Positions 1-10,540 of a stretch of DNA of 64,000 bases are shown here, one piece after another; position 1 is the stretch's first letter, and each line of letters begins with the position of its first letter. The notes beneath the pieces are model-generated. The model searched no databases and was not told the origin of the DNA. It saw only the letters and a program-made list of their open reading frames with translations. The DNA is from Pseudogymnoascus destructans (taxonomy: Eukaryota; Ascomycota; Leotiomycetes; Thelebolales; Thelebolaceae): NCBI RefSeq assembly GCF_001641265.1, contig NW_020167537.1, forward strand, positions 248,001 to 312,000, given 5' to 3'. Made by a program: the position numbers and the translations under genes.

Positions 1-53
1 CTCTGAGGGCGTAGCCCCTAGTAAGGGCTTATCACACCAACAACAAGAGCAAT

Positions 54-245
54 AAGTGCGACATTTGCAGCAAATCAAAATCCAATAGGCACTTGCCATA
101 TGGACAGCTGAAATCGACTCCAGTACCAACAGGAGCATGGAAATCTATAGCTTTGGACTTCATTGTCAAGCTACCACCCTCTCGGGACCCGTTAACAGGA
201 GTAGTATTTGTTATCCTGGTTATTACGGAAAGACTCACGAAATAT
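54..245 (+). pseudogene. Gypsy integrase fragment
   Basis: The plus strand reads as the end of the zinc-binding region (KCDICSKSK) followed by the start of the catalytic core (ALDFIVKLPPSRDPLTG, then ITERLTKY). The first catalytic Asp region is present; everything after about 245 is missing, so this cannot be functional. In chromodomain Gypsy elements this segment sits between RNase H and the DDE core. A stretch of about 30 bases just upstream (about 28-55) matches the inside of the LTR found whole near 22025, 44031 and 61760, so the window begins in a patchwork of Gypsy pieces. Confidence 0.75.
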
Positions 246-293
246 GGGGGTGTCCTCATATTGAAAGTAGTCCTTAAGGAAGGGTTCTACCCA

Positions 294-596
294 TCAAAGG
301 GCTTCTCCTCTAAGATATGAGGATGTCCATAAGGCGTAACTCTCATTGGTTGGAAACTTGTCATCATTGAAGTGCGTGTATAACACTTCAAGTTCTCTGC
401 AGTTGCCGGAATAGGTGTCAGGCAACTTGACGCATAGGGTTTCCCGGAGTTCTGTGACGACTGGTTCAGCATCAGGCATGTCTTCATCATCAGGTGGGAT
501 AGCCTGAGAAGGCGTTGGCGTAGCTGGAGTTGGTGTAGCTGGGGTTGGTGCAGCTGTGGCAGCCCCGACCTTTCCCTTAGATTCTACAGCCGACAT
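294..596 (-). pseudogene. Gypsy gag N-terminal fragment
   Basis: About 100 codons of a retrotransposon Gag, starting at an ATG at 596. The N-terminus has a Thr/Pro/Ala repeat (APTPATPTPATPTPS), then an acidic linker and the capsid-like start (KLPDTYSGN, then KFPTNESYALWTSSYLRGEA), a pattern typical of fungal Gypsy gag. It stops at 294, before the zinc knuckle. The ATG lies 57 bp inside the LTR at 654-961, the expected place for a minus-strand element, so this is a 5'-end remnant of that element. The 3' part is lost at a junction near 245-293. Confidence 0.75.
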
Positions 597-653
597 GTTG
601 CTTTGTGTATAAGCCGGTACCTTGTAGAAGTGGTGCTCAAAGTGTGCTCAAAG

Positions 654-961
654 TGTAACACTGACTTCTAAACAATAGAAGACACAGAGGTTTCTTGTGT
701 AAGGTTGACTTGACAGAGGAGGCAGGGGATTAGACACAAAGGCTTTCCAAGTAACACGTTACAGTATTGTAAAGAATACTATATTGAGTTGAGCACGAAG
801 CTCCTATCTAAGGAAATACTATCTACTTATATAGTGGCGTCGTGCCAAAGGGATATCTGTGGATAACATGGATAACATAGTATCCATGATATCCAATGTT
901 ATCCATCATGTGAGGTTGTAGCCGTAAGTGCTAGCCATAGCACTAGCACTTAGCCGTAACA
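654..961 (-). repeat. LTR, family A, copy 1 (5' LTR of the gag fragment)
   Basis: Bounded by TGTAACAC at 654 and CCGTAACA at 961, so it has TG...CA ends and short inverted termini. Two more copies occur at 38204 and 51103. This copy has a single unit of a motif (GGATAACATGGATAACAT and neighbours, about 840-895) that is repeated three times in the 51103 copy. It cuts off the C-terminal end of the pogo pseudogene on its right. Confidence 0.85.
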
Positions 962-2030
962 TCGTGCTTCATTTAAATGTGAAAGAGCTGTTGTAAGCCT
1001 CTTTTTCAATGGTCCAAAAATTGCAACATCAAGTGGCTGTAACACATGTGAAGTATGTGGCGGTAATATAAGGATTGATATACGATTTTGTATACAGTGA
1101 GAAATGAAATTCCCACTTATATGACTGTCATGGCCGTCGCAAATAAGAAGGCGTTGTTGTTGTCCTCCATTTGCTTTTGCACGTGTTGCAGGCTCAAATA
1201 CACGCTTGAGCCACTCAAGTCCATGTAAATTGCTTGTCCATCCTTTTGAATTTGCAGAGAAGTGCCACTTATTTATCACATCTTGTGAAATCCAACTCTG
1301 TAGTACATTTTGGCCTTTGAATATAACAAGAGGGTTGATAGTTGTGCCGTCCATGCAAATACACTCGACTGCAGAAACCCATTCTTGTCGACCTTGATGT
1401 GCTTGATGATGTGTACGAAGTGTAGACTCAATAATAATCCGTGTAGATTCCATTGTTCCGATTGAGAATCCCGTCTCATCCATGTTATACACATTGTATT
1501 CTTTGATGTCTAGACGTGTTATAAGGTCCTTATACACGTCAAACCATCCTTGTACGACCTGTTTTGTAACTCCACTCATCCTTTGCACTTCAATTCGTCT
1601 TCCTAGTCATACTTGTAGATGTGGATGTCGTTTAATAAAGCGTGGAACCCAATCTTGTCCTAATGGAAGGTGTGGTATAGGTTGAAATTGTTCGTGAAGT
1701 TGATTGTGAAGTTGGTCGTGTAAATTAAAAACCTGGCAATGGTCTGCTCGAACCTCTTCTGCAATTTCTCGTAGTATTCGGTGGCTAGGTGCATACCTGC
1801 TACTTGTTAGCTCTCTAATCCACTTTAAGAGTGTTTCTTATTGCTTTTTGATAATAGTTGTTGTTTTTGACGCGCTTCTACGCGTGTGAGGCCTCCATTC
1901 ATACGACGACGGATAGATTGTTCTGGGAGGTCAAGTGCTTTGGCAGCTGCGTACACTGACTTATATTGTTTGGAATGAATAGCTAATATAGGTTGATCTA
2001 TTGCAATATTACGATCTAGCTTCTACGCTC
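962..2030 (-). pseudogene. pogo-type transposase, degenerate
   Basis: Read from right to left this is a pogo/DDE_1 transposase close to the one at 36452-38137. An N-terminal psq helix-turn-helix region is readable around 1990-1880 (YKSVYAAAKALDLPEQSIRR). A middle part is broken by frameshifts and stops between about 1860 and 1590. The longest open stretch (1588-950) has the catalytic motifs YNMDETGFSIGTMES, LLICDGHDSHISG and HVLQPLDVAIFGPLKKR. The C-terminal third is missing because the family A LTR joins at 961. It is not functional. Confidence 0.85.
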
Positions 2031-2095
2031 TTTCGATGTACCATAATGGAGTTGGGTAGGTAAGATGGTAAGTTTGACGGGGTGGTTCTAACCCC

Positions 2096-2129
2096 ACTAC
2101 CGCCAGTACGCCATTACCGCCAGTACGCC
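2096..2129. repeat. two tandem 17-bp units in a pogo terminus
   Basis: Units at 2096-2112 and 2113-2129 share TACCGCCAGTACGCC and differ only near the start. They sit 11 bp inside the terminus of the pogo remnant, where transposase binding sites are expected. Confidence 0.8.
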
Positions 2130-2142
2130 ACGACTTACGTTA

Positions 2143-2761
2143 CCACTTCCTTTGTACTACTAGAAACAGAGGAATACTTATCCCTTTCCCATTTACACAC
2201 ACAATTGCTATAGCCTATTCCCGATTGCTAGGCTGGACTTCCTTACCTCTGCTACATTGATTGGAGTATGTAACAACCAAAGTAGAGCTAATAACGCCCA
2301 TTTAGAAGCCTGTCTCGTCGAAGTTGTAGAAATCACAGTCTTAGATGCCCGTATTTCAACTTCATATTCTAGACAAGTTGAAACCACGCCCTAATAAGCT
2401 TAGGATCTTCGCACAAGGCTCTTTTGGAAGTCATAAACGCGATGCCCATCGTGTCCCAACGCGATGCCCACTGCGAATTAAGTATATAATTTGCCATATC
2501 TTCCACACTAGAAGGCTGAGGTGCAAACCCTCTTACGTCCATATCTAATATGTTCCGAACAATCACTTCCTCTTCTAGTTCAGTCAATTTATGACAATTG
2601 GCTTTGGTTTCAGCGCGAGGTGTTCAGCCGGCCATTCTATTAGATAGTGTCGCATACGGGACTTTGTAGATTTTGGCAGCAGAGCGACGACTAAGTTTTT
2701 TTGATGAACGAATAGATTCGATAGCTAGAACGATTCGAGCTACTTGGGTTTGAAACTCCAT
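2143..2761 (-). pseudogene. pogo transposase N-terminal half, degenerate
   Basis: From 2761 leftward the reading starts with an ATG and a psq-like helix-turn-helix (LSRRSAAKIYKVPYATLSNR), hits a stop, then continues as LTELEEEVIVRNILDMDVRG and PSSVEDMANYIL, the CENP-B-type second DNA-binding domain, and reaches the first catalytic motif FYNFDETGF followed by a stop at about 2308. It is a relative of the intact transposase at 59161-60816. Several stops and frameshifts make it dead. The rest of the catalytic domain was separated by the insertion at 2141. Confidence 0.8.
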
Positions 2762-3319
2762 TTGTGGTTGTGGAAAAAACGCGTGTTGAAGTCGAATGGT
2801 AGTGGGATGGGGGAAAAGTGATCGACTCGGTGTACAACCACGTTAGACAATTTTTAGCAGACGAGAATGCAAAAAGGAGCGTGGGGGAATACAGGGACGT
2901 GTATACATCTGCGAATGGGACTTCGAAAAGCGAGCGGTGGGACACACTGCGAGCAGACCGTGGACAGCCACGAGGCTGCGTTGGGGATGGTCTAGTCCAA
3001 AATCACTTTCGTTGCTTCGTCTTCTATCTCAGCCCCTAGCTTCTCCCTCCTACTTAGAGCCCTATTATGGCCTACGCCCAAACTCCCCAGGGCGTTGGTT
3101 TTGATATCCATCCCCTCAACCCGACCAGGTCGGCCAATGCTAGTTCATGACTCCTACGACCCCCTTTCTATAGACAAACAATATTCTGCCCGTCCGCCAG
3201 CTTACCAGTATGATGGCCTCAGACCCGAAAAGTTGCTAGCGAGCGAGTTGTCGCCCGTAGACTCCTTCTTGCGCTGGCCCGTCAACTGCAGATGTCAGTA
3301 CTAACCTCAAACCAGGGAA
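2762..3319. other. intergenic, no gene seen
   Basis: Short open frames occur on both strands but none resembles a known protein. It lies between the pogo debris and the 3' end of SEC24 and should hold that gene's terminator. Confidence 0.5.
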
Positions 3320-6300
3320 CTATCTTCGGGACATATAGATGGGAGAGGAATATACCTCAAGCTGTACAGAACGGTGAATATGCACCAACCAATCCACGTA
3401 ACTCTGCGCCTCATTATTCCGATCCTCAATCAACAATCTCGCAAACTCATACTCCGCCCCATCCAATCCTTGCCTCGCCAACTGCACCGTGAGCGCCTTG
3501 CTCCCGCGGACCGTACGCAGATACTCGAGGATATTGCGGACCTGCACGTTAAGGTGCGTCTCCAGCACTGGCAGCGAGCTCACGAACGGATTCAGCGCCT
3601 TGAGAGAGTTCATGCCCTCGCCGAACAGGTCGACAAGCAGGTTCGGCGACGTCTGTGCGTGTAGCCAGAGGTAGCAGTTCTGCCCGTTGTCGAGGAGGTA
3701 GACGCCACCCGGCTCAACGCGCGAGAAGGATGCGCGCGCTGCGGGCGGCATGCGCAGGTGCGAGGTGGCGTCGGGGAAGCCGTCGGCGGGATCGAGGTTG
3801 TGAATGGGAATCATGCGGGGGTAGAGGTAGAGGGAGAGCTCGAGGGCGCCCATTGAGCGCAGCATGCGCATGTCTTGAACGCGGCGGTCGGTGGGTTCAT
3901 TTCCGCCTTTGAGCGCGCGCGACTTGACTAGGGCGAGCATGTACATGCTGAACTCTTTGAGATTTTCGGGCAGGACGAGCTGCCCAGGTGGGTGAGAGCC
4001 GGAGAAGTTCTTGCGGTAGCCGGCGAGGATATCGACGTTCTTCTCGGCGATGCTGGCGCGGATGTCTTTTAGGGTGTTTGTGGCCATCTTTGTCGCAGCT
4101 TCCTTGGCGATGAGGTTGTAGACTGCATCCTGGTCGACGAACTTCATGCAATCCTTTGCGTTGTCACTGACGCTCGCGATAACGTTGCAACAGCGCACGC
4201 GACGCTCTCCGCTAGCGGTTGTGTAGAGGAGGGCGCTTTGGAAGTGCGCGTCGAGCTTGGAGTCGAGCTTCCCATCGTAGCTGAACAGCACACCCATCGC
4301 CTTGTCAGCGTCAATGACACCGAGCTCCACGTCCGCTCCAAAAGTGTGATGAATGAAGTTGCCGTGATAGGAGGCGACCTGGAGGCCGTTCGAGCAGCGC
4401 ACCTTCAGTAAAGCTTGGTATCCAGTTTCGCGAGTGACCGTGTGCTTAATCTCCTGTGACAGCTTGGCGGTGTCGCGGGGAGCGAGGAAGTTGGGGTAGT
4501 AGAATGTTTCACCGCCCGTAGAAGCGGACACTTGGCCTGCAGTTGTGTTAGCATGCTATTTGCGTCCATAATGCGGAATCCATACCAATAGTAGCGATAT
4601 CTAAGTAGCCTCCCCCTGGCGCCGCAAGGAAGAAGTCGACACCAATCCCGCTTTGGAGCATGCTCTCTGCGGTCTTCTTCCACAAAGGATTTTCTGTGGT
4701 CGCAATCTTCTTGTCAGCTTCTCCATTTGCTATCCTGTTTTCATCTCGCAGGAAGAGTCGTCCGGGACCCCACGTTGGTAAAGCGGCTAGCGAGCATACG
4801 ATCTTCCCTCCCGTCTTCTCGAGAGCTGCCACAGCGGCGTTCAGCGTTGGGAGCAATGCTGGCTCGGGGTTCTTGATCGTGGAGAAGAGGGTGGGAAGGT
4901 GGTTTAGTAATGATGTGATAATGTCCCTGATATAATGTTAGGCCTTGCCATCGCGAGTAACGTTGCTACATACTTGGAGTCATAGGGATCTACAAAGAAT
5001 CCGTCGCTCATGGGCACGAAGGGATCATCAACGTCTGGCATGACTATCATTTGGGCTTGCTCAAGAGATGACTAAAAATGTCAGCTCGTTCATGGTGGTG
5101 GTGGAAAGTGTCCTTACGTTCACGTTGTAAAAGTGAATCTCTTTATCGTATGTGATAAAACCGACCTTGGCTCCAGGCGGGATTGTCCTGTGTGCATTCG
5201 GATCTGCCTGCTCATCTTCACTTGGAGCCTGGACGTCCTTGCCGTATAGTGAACTCATAATACCCTCGCAGAAAGCTTCTAGAAATCCCTTATTGTACGA
5301 CTCTTGTGTGACATCGATTATAAACAGCCACCTGATGCCTACCGGCTCCTTCGACCAGTATTCTTTGGGAACCATAAACTCCACAGTTCCTCTCATTAAC
5401 TCAGGACGTTGTTCTCTGTCAACGCGGGCCCCTTGTGGGTTCGTTGCACAAAAGTATTCTGGCGGGACATCATTGGGATACGTGCACATGTTACACACGA
5501 ACTTGTTGCCCCCTTGTCGGAAAACCATAAATGGGTTAATATATGCTCGGCATCTATGGCAGCGGGGAGGTCCAGCTTTGCCAAAGTCCAATACCGGTAT
5601 CTCGAGCTCGCCAGCCTGCAGCGGTGCCAACGGTTGTAGGACGAGTCCCAGGGGGAGCCCAGTTGATTTTAGCCCTTCGGCGCTTGAGGGTATATTATTG
5701 ACCGAAAGCCGTGTGAATTTCGGAGAGGAGTTGCCTTGGTCGAACGCCACGAAAGGGACCACTGCTGGCGGTGGCAGGTGATGCTCGAATGTCGGGTAAA
5801 CGTTCTCCAGATAATACTGCGCTACAACGTCTCTTGACCTTGGAATGCTGGGAACTTGATCCGGGTCAACTTTCCCTTGCGCCGAAGCTTGCACTGGGTC
5901 ACCACTGAATACTGCGTCGCCCGAAGGTCTGGCATTTGGGTCGACCATAGAAGGGTTGGCAGGGTTGAATGGAGGGCTGGCCTGCGCTGGGAATTGAGAC
6001 ATGAGTGGAGTGACTGGTCGGCTCATGTGCTGGCCATGTATTGATGGGTCGGCATTGAGGAAATTGGTTTGCGAGGCGCCAGCGGGCGGGATGCCATTGA
6101 ACGCAGCGGAAGAGCCACCTGGCGCTTCCAAAGAATGGTATGCGTGGCGGTCCTTCTTCTTCTTCCTCCCGTGAGCCGCGGGTTCCTCGAGCCCAAGTCC
6201 CCTCATCTGGTGCGCCAGACCACCATCTTGGGGCTTTCCACCTAAATGCTGCGGAGCAAATCCCTGTCCTTGCCCTTGTGGATATGGCGAGCTCGGACTA

Positions 6301-6506
6301 AACTGAGTTGGAGGAGAAACGACTTCGTTGTATTGCTGGTATTGCTGGAACTGCTGGGGTTGCTGATACTGTTCGCCATATCCCGACCCAGCTTGCTGGT
6401 AAGGCGACGGTGCAACCGGCGGTCGAAACTGATTCGGTGCTTGGTTCGGAGGATCCTCCCCTGGCTTACCGGCCCCTAATGCGTGGTAGAGCTGGTAATC
6501 AGACAT
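3320..6506 (-). CDS. SEC24: COPII coat subunit Sec24
   Basis: Cargo-binding subunit of the COPII coat, which with Sec23 forms the inner coat on vesicles leaving the endoplasmic reticulum. Four exons fit: 6506-5118, 5071-4974, 4926-4586 and 4536-3320, with introns of 46-49 nt at canonical sites; the joined frame gives 1014 residues, normal for the family. The N-terminus is a Pro/Gln-rich disordered region. The zinc finger is CHRC...CNMC (about residues 316-341, C-x2-C-x18-C-x2-C). The trunk/vWA-like domain follows (WLFIIDVTQESYNKGF), then DVDDPFVPMSDGF, the helical region and a C-terminal gelsolin-like domain. The ATG at 6506 (MSDYQLYHALG) is chosen because the open frame reaches five codons further only through a GTG. 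It is divergent from CFT2 across about 540 bp. Confidence 0.95.
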
Positions 6507-7047
6507 CTGGCCATATACCACAATGGCCTTTGGATGAAAGAGGGGTTCTGGATGGACCTGAAAGCGAGTGGAATAACGTCGTAAATCGCAACACTACAGA
6601 GCAACAAATTCTCAATTCTTAGAGGCCCTCGATGAGTTCATGGCCAAAGTGTCGTGGGTGGTAGGGAAGTAAATAAAAATTATGGCGGGGAGATCTTGGA
6701 TGGGATATCAACACCTGTACTTTTTGGGGGTACAAAGTACACATCGAGGTTCAACGCTAACATGGCAGTACCCCTGTCATATCGGTGTCTGGACGCGACG
6801 TGCTCGAAAGCTTGTGGAAATGACAGGACTGTTATATAATTTATTGCGCCAACCTCAGTAAATCCCATTGTTCGACATCAACACAGCTCTTCTATTTCAC
6901 CACAAGGCCGGAATAGGATATTGCGCTATACTATAAGCGCCTTTATGCGGCAGGATGAACGGCTAGAAAGTCGGCGTGGATTCTTTACTTCGAGCCTTCA
7001 GAGGTGACATCAACACAATCGACCTCTTTCGGGCAGCCACCCGCACC
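6507..7047. promoter_or_regulatory. divergent intergenic region SEC24/CFT2
   Basis: Shared upstream region of two divergent housekeeping genes. No coding region is supported. A TATATAAT-like stretch lies near 6831-6840 but no element was confirmed. Confidence 0.4.
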
Positions 7048-10014
7048 ATGTTCAACTTCACTCCATTGGCAGGCGCCCAGTCCGAGAGCAGCGCATCGCA
7101 GTCTCTTCTCGAGCTCGATGGCGGCGTGAAGGTTCTTATCGACGTCGGATGGGACGAAACATTCGACGTAGAGAAGCTCCGGAATCTCGAGAAGCACGTT
7201 CCGGCAATCTCCATCGTCCTCCTCACCCACGCAACAGTCGGCCATTTAGCAGCATATGCCCATTGCTGCAAGCATTTCCCTCTGTTTACTCGAATACCGA
7301 TATATGCCACAACACCTGTCATCTCGCTCGGGCGCACCCTTCTCCAAGACCTGTATGCATCAACACCACTCGCATCGACCATCATCCCTTCCTCATTGCT
7401 CTCCGAAACGTCCTATTCGTACTCAAAACCAGGCTCTGGGGAGGATGATTCACACATACTTCTACAGTCTCCGACTCACGAAGAGATTGCGAACTACTTT
7501 TCCCTCATTCACCCATTGAAATACTCGCAACCCCACCAACCGCTTCCTTCACCATTTTCGCAGCCACTCAACGGCCTCACAATTACAGCCTACAATGCAG
7601 GACATACGCTAGGTGGGACTATCTGGCACATCCAGCATGGTTTAGAATCGATAGTCTATGCTGTGGACTGGAATCAAGCAAGGGAGAATATTCTGGCTGG
7701 TGCGGCATGGCTGGGCGGGGCTGGTGCTGGCGGAGCAGAAGTCATTGAACAACTGCGAAAACCTACTGCTCTTATTTGTAGCAGCAAGGGTGCTGAGCGG
7801 ATAGCTTTGGTTGGGGGGCGGACTAAAAGAGATGAGGCGCTTTTGGATATGATTAAGTCCGCCATCGCCAAGGGAGGAACTGTTCTGATACCGACGGACT
7901 CCAGTGCGCGGGTACTGGAGCTGGCATACCTGCTAGAGCACGCATGGCGCAAGGACGCATCGAACCCAGAAAGCCCGTTTCAGAATGCGAATTTATACCT
8001 GTGCAGCAAGAATATCGGAGCAACGATGCGCTATACTCGAAGCATGTTGGAATGGATGGACGATGGGATTATCAGAGAGTTTGAAGCCATTGCTGGCGGC
8101 ATTGATAGACAGCCAAATAAGCCCTCCGAACCAAGGCAGGCTGGTGCTGGTCCTTTCGACTTCAAACATTTGCGCCTGATTGAGAAGAAAGGGGGGGTCA
8201 GTGCTGTCCTTAACAATGACGCGACAAAGGATGGAAAGCCGATGGCAAAAGTTATTCTTGCAAGTGACAGGTCATTGGATTGGGGATTTTCGAAAGACAT
8301 CTTGCGAAATATAGCTGCTGATAGCCGCAATCTGGTTATTTTGACAGAGAAAATGAGTAAACTGCCTGATGTGGGACGAAGCTCGGGAGTCTCGAGGACG
8401 TTATGGTCCTGGTGGGATGAGAGGAAGGATGGCGTTGCACTCGAGCAAGGCTCTACGGGAGAGAGCTTCGCGCAGGTATATGGTGGCGGGCGAGAATTGA
8501 CACTTGCGGATGTAAAGCGAGAGGCATTGGAGGGGAATGAATTGCTGTCGTACCAGCAATGGCTTGCCACTCAGCGTCAGTTGCAAACGATAACTCAACC
8601 AGGAGGACCAACCGCTTTGGACACATCTGCAGACGCAGTTGATGATGCTTCATCTGTGTCATCATCGGACAGTGAAGAATCCGAAACAGAGCAGCAAGGA
8701 AAGCCTCTCAATATCTCCACAGCGTTAGGTCAAGCCGGAAGGAAGAAGATGGGCCTCAGTGATGAAGACCTGGGCATCAATATTCTCTTACGTCGGAAAG
8801 GCGTTCACGATTACGACGTACGGGGCAAGAAGGGCCGTGAGACGATGTTCCCGCTGGTTATTCGACGGAGGCGAGCAGACGAATTTGGGGATTTGATTCG
8901 ACCCGAGGAATATCTCAGAGCCGAAGAGCGAGATGAAGCCGAGGCACAAGATTCGCGCCAATCTGGCAAATACGATACCCAGGACACGCTTGGAAAGAAG
9001 CGTAGGTGGGACGACGTAGTTACCAAAGCGGACCGACGACCGTCAGATAGTGCAAACAAACGACAGCAGACTGACTTCAACGATAGTGGGGATATTCCTG
9101 CAGTCAACGACGGCGGATTTGCCAATGGCGTTTTTGATGAAGATGCTATTGAAGATGAAGTTGATGTCGTTGGACCCGCGAAAGCTATTTTCTCAACAGA
9201 ATCAATCACCGTTAATCTTCGCCTGGCGTTCGTCGATTTTGAAGGGCTACACGACAAGCGAAGTCTTCACATGTTGATACCCCTTATCCAGCCAAGAAAG
9301 CTGATCCTGGTATCGGGGTTGAAGGAAGAGACTTTGGCTCTAGCACTTGACTGCCGTCGATTACTAGGGGCACAAATTGGGGGTGGAGGCGATAAGCAAG
9401 TTGATGTGTACACTCCGGAGGTTGGCGCAACTATCGATGCAAGTGTCGATACTAATGCATGGGCTGTTAAGCTCACACATAGCCTCGTCAAGCAGCTTCG
9501 ATGGCAGAAGGTCAAAGGCCTCGGCATTGTGACACTGAGTGGGCGTTTAGCTGCTGCTTTACCTTCATCTACCGAATCAATTGATGGGAGCCAAGGAAAC
9601 GCAAACAAGAAGCAAAAAATTGAATCGGATAAGGATTCGGAAGAAGTACCAGACAACGAATCCAAGGCGCTCCAACCCATCCCAGAACCAGAGAAAGCTT
9701 CCATGCCGGTTTTGGATACCTTACCAACGAGCATGGCATCAGCGACCCGATCAGTCGCTCAGCCGCTACATGTTGGAGATCTCCGACTTGCTGATTTGAG
9801 GAAAATAATGCTCTCCGCCGGATACACGGCCGAGTTCAGAGGGGAAGGAACCCTCCTGATAGATGGCTACGTTGCTATCCGCAAACTAGGAACGGGGGCG
9901 ATCGAAGTCGAGAGTGCCGGGATAGGACAGACTGGTATACTCCAACAGCGAAATACCTTTTACGCTGTTAAAATGAAGATTTACGAAGGCCTTGCGGTTG
10001 TGGCCGGCGGCTAG
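7048..10014 (+). CDS. CFT2: cleavage and polyadenylation factor subunit Cft2 (CPSF100-like)
   Basis: Subunit of the nuclear complex that cleaves pre-mRNA 3' ends before polyadenylation. The single-exon frame of 988 residues starts MFNFTPLAGAQ and runs through a metallo-beta-lactamase fold (LELDGGVKVLIDVGWDE) and a beta-CASP region. The zinc-binding H-x-H-x-D-H motif of the nuclease paralogue CPSF73/Ysh1 is replaced here by H-A-T-V-G-H (residues 61-66), the degenerate form expected of the non-catalytic Cft2. An acidic Ser-rich linker (about residues 515-550) and a basic, charged segment interrupt the fold, as in other fungi. The open frame extends 24 codons upstream only from a GTG, so the ATG at 7048 is preferred. 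Confidence 0.95.
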   Translation: MFNFTPLAGAQSESSASQSLLELDGGVKVLIDVGWDETFDVEKLRNLEKHVPAISIVLLTHATVGHLAAYAHCCKHFPLFTRIPIYATTPVISLGRTLLQDLYASTPLASTIIPSSLLSETSYSYSKPGSGEDDSHILLQSPTHEEIANYFSLIHPLKYSQPHQPLPSPFSQPLNGLTITAYNAGHTLGGTIWHIQHGLESIVYAVDWNQARENILAGAAWLGGAGAGGAEVIEQLRKPTALICSSKGAERIALVGGRTKRDEALLDMIKSAIAKGGTVLIPTDSSARVLELAYLLEHAWRKDASNPESPFQNANLYLCSKNIGATMRYTRSMLEWMDDGIIREFEAIAGGIDRQPNKPSEPRQAGAGPFDFKHLRLIEKKGGVSAVLNNDATKDGKPMAKVILASDRSLDWGFSKDILRNIAADSRNLVILTEKMSKLPDVGRSSGVSRTLWSWWDERKDGVALEQGSTGESFAQVYGGGRELTLADVKREALEGNELLSYQQWLATQRQLQTITQPGGPTALDTSADAVDDASSVSSSDSEESETEQQGKPLNISTALGQAGRKKMGLSDEDLGINILLRRKGVHDYDVRGKKGRETMFPLVIRRRRADEFGDLIRPEEYLRAEERDEAEAQDSRQSGKYDTQDTLGKKRRWDDVVTKADRRPSDSANKRQQTDFNDSGDIPAVNDGGFANGVFDEDAIEDEVDVVGPAKAIFSTESITVNLRLAFVDFEGLHDKRSLHMLIPLIQPRKLILVSGLKEETLALALDCRRLLGAQIGGGGDKQVDVYTPEVGATIDASVDTNAWAVKLTHSLVKQLRWQKVKGLGIVTLSGRLAAALPSSTESIDGSQGNANKKQKIESDKDSEEVPDNESKALQPIPEPEKASMPVLDTLPTSMASATRSVAQPLHVGDLRLADLRKIMLSAGYTAEFRGEGTLLIDGYVAIRKLGTGAIEVESAGIGQTGILQQRNTFYAVKMKIYEGLAVVAGG

Positions 10015-10540
10015 GAGAGCCAAGGGAGTCTTTATGACAGCTGGAGCGGATGTCAACCTTCGGGCGGCTTGTATCATCACTAATTATTGCCGCTCAGCGA
10101 GCATTGTTTAAAATACGCTGTACAGCTTCAAAACCCACTGGTCTGGCTTCGCCATTTCCTCGAGTGAACACTGCAACATTCCACAAGCCATCACGTGAAT
10201 AATCATCCCATCATTGTTTGTCTCCAGAACTGATTCGGAGCTTCGAGTATGAATGTCCAGTCTGTCATTCACCATTTGCTAGTACGATGGCCACGTATGC
10301 ATGTCACATTGAATCACTGCAGCCTACTATATCTTGACTACGAAAGCCAGCTGAGATCTGAGAATTTCATTCCTTCACATCGACACATTGAGAACATAGC
10401 TACCGACCCAAGAGACTAAGTTATAATACCATTTATTATCTCATACCTACCCATTCCAGAGTTCTCATATACCCTATCCCTATATTTCCTACTCAACAAA
10501 TCATTTCCCCCGATATCGGCGACGAAAGAGAGCACGAGGC
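10015..10540. other. intergenic, no gene seen
   Basis: It holds the CFT2 3' flank and the upstream region of the next gene. No ORF or RNA was recognised. Confidence 0.5.

Larger units (their letters stand above)
962..2140 (-). mobile_element. pogo element remnant inserted in another pogo
   Basis: The right (5') terminus is intact: on the minus strand it begins ACGTAAGTCGTGGCGTACT directly after a TA dinucleotide at 2141-2142. The sequence beyond the TA is a different pogo pseudogene (2143-2761), so this element apparently jumped into that one at a TA. The other terminus is lost at the LTR ending at 961. Confidence 0.65.

Noticed and set aside
5152..5781. 209-codon plus-strand frame inside SEC24
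   Set aside because: Antisense shadow of conserved SEC24 exon 1.
6976..7047. 24-codon upstream extension of CFT2
   Set aside because: Opens with GTG, not ATG, and the family starts at the MFNFTPL segment.
8031..9257. Minus-strand frames of 148-179 codons inside CFT2
   Set aside because: Shadows of the conserved plus-strand CFT2 frame.
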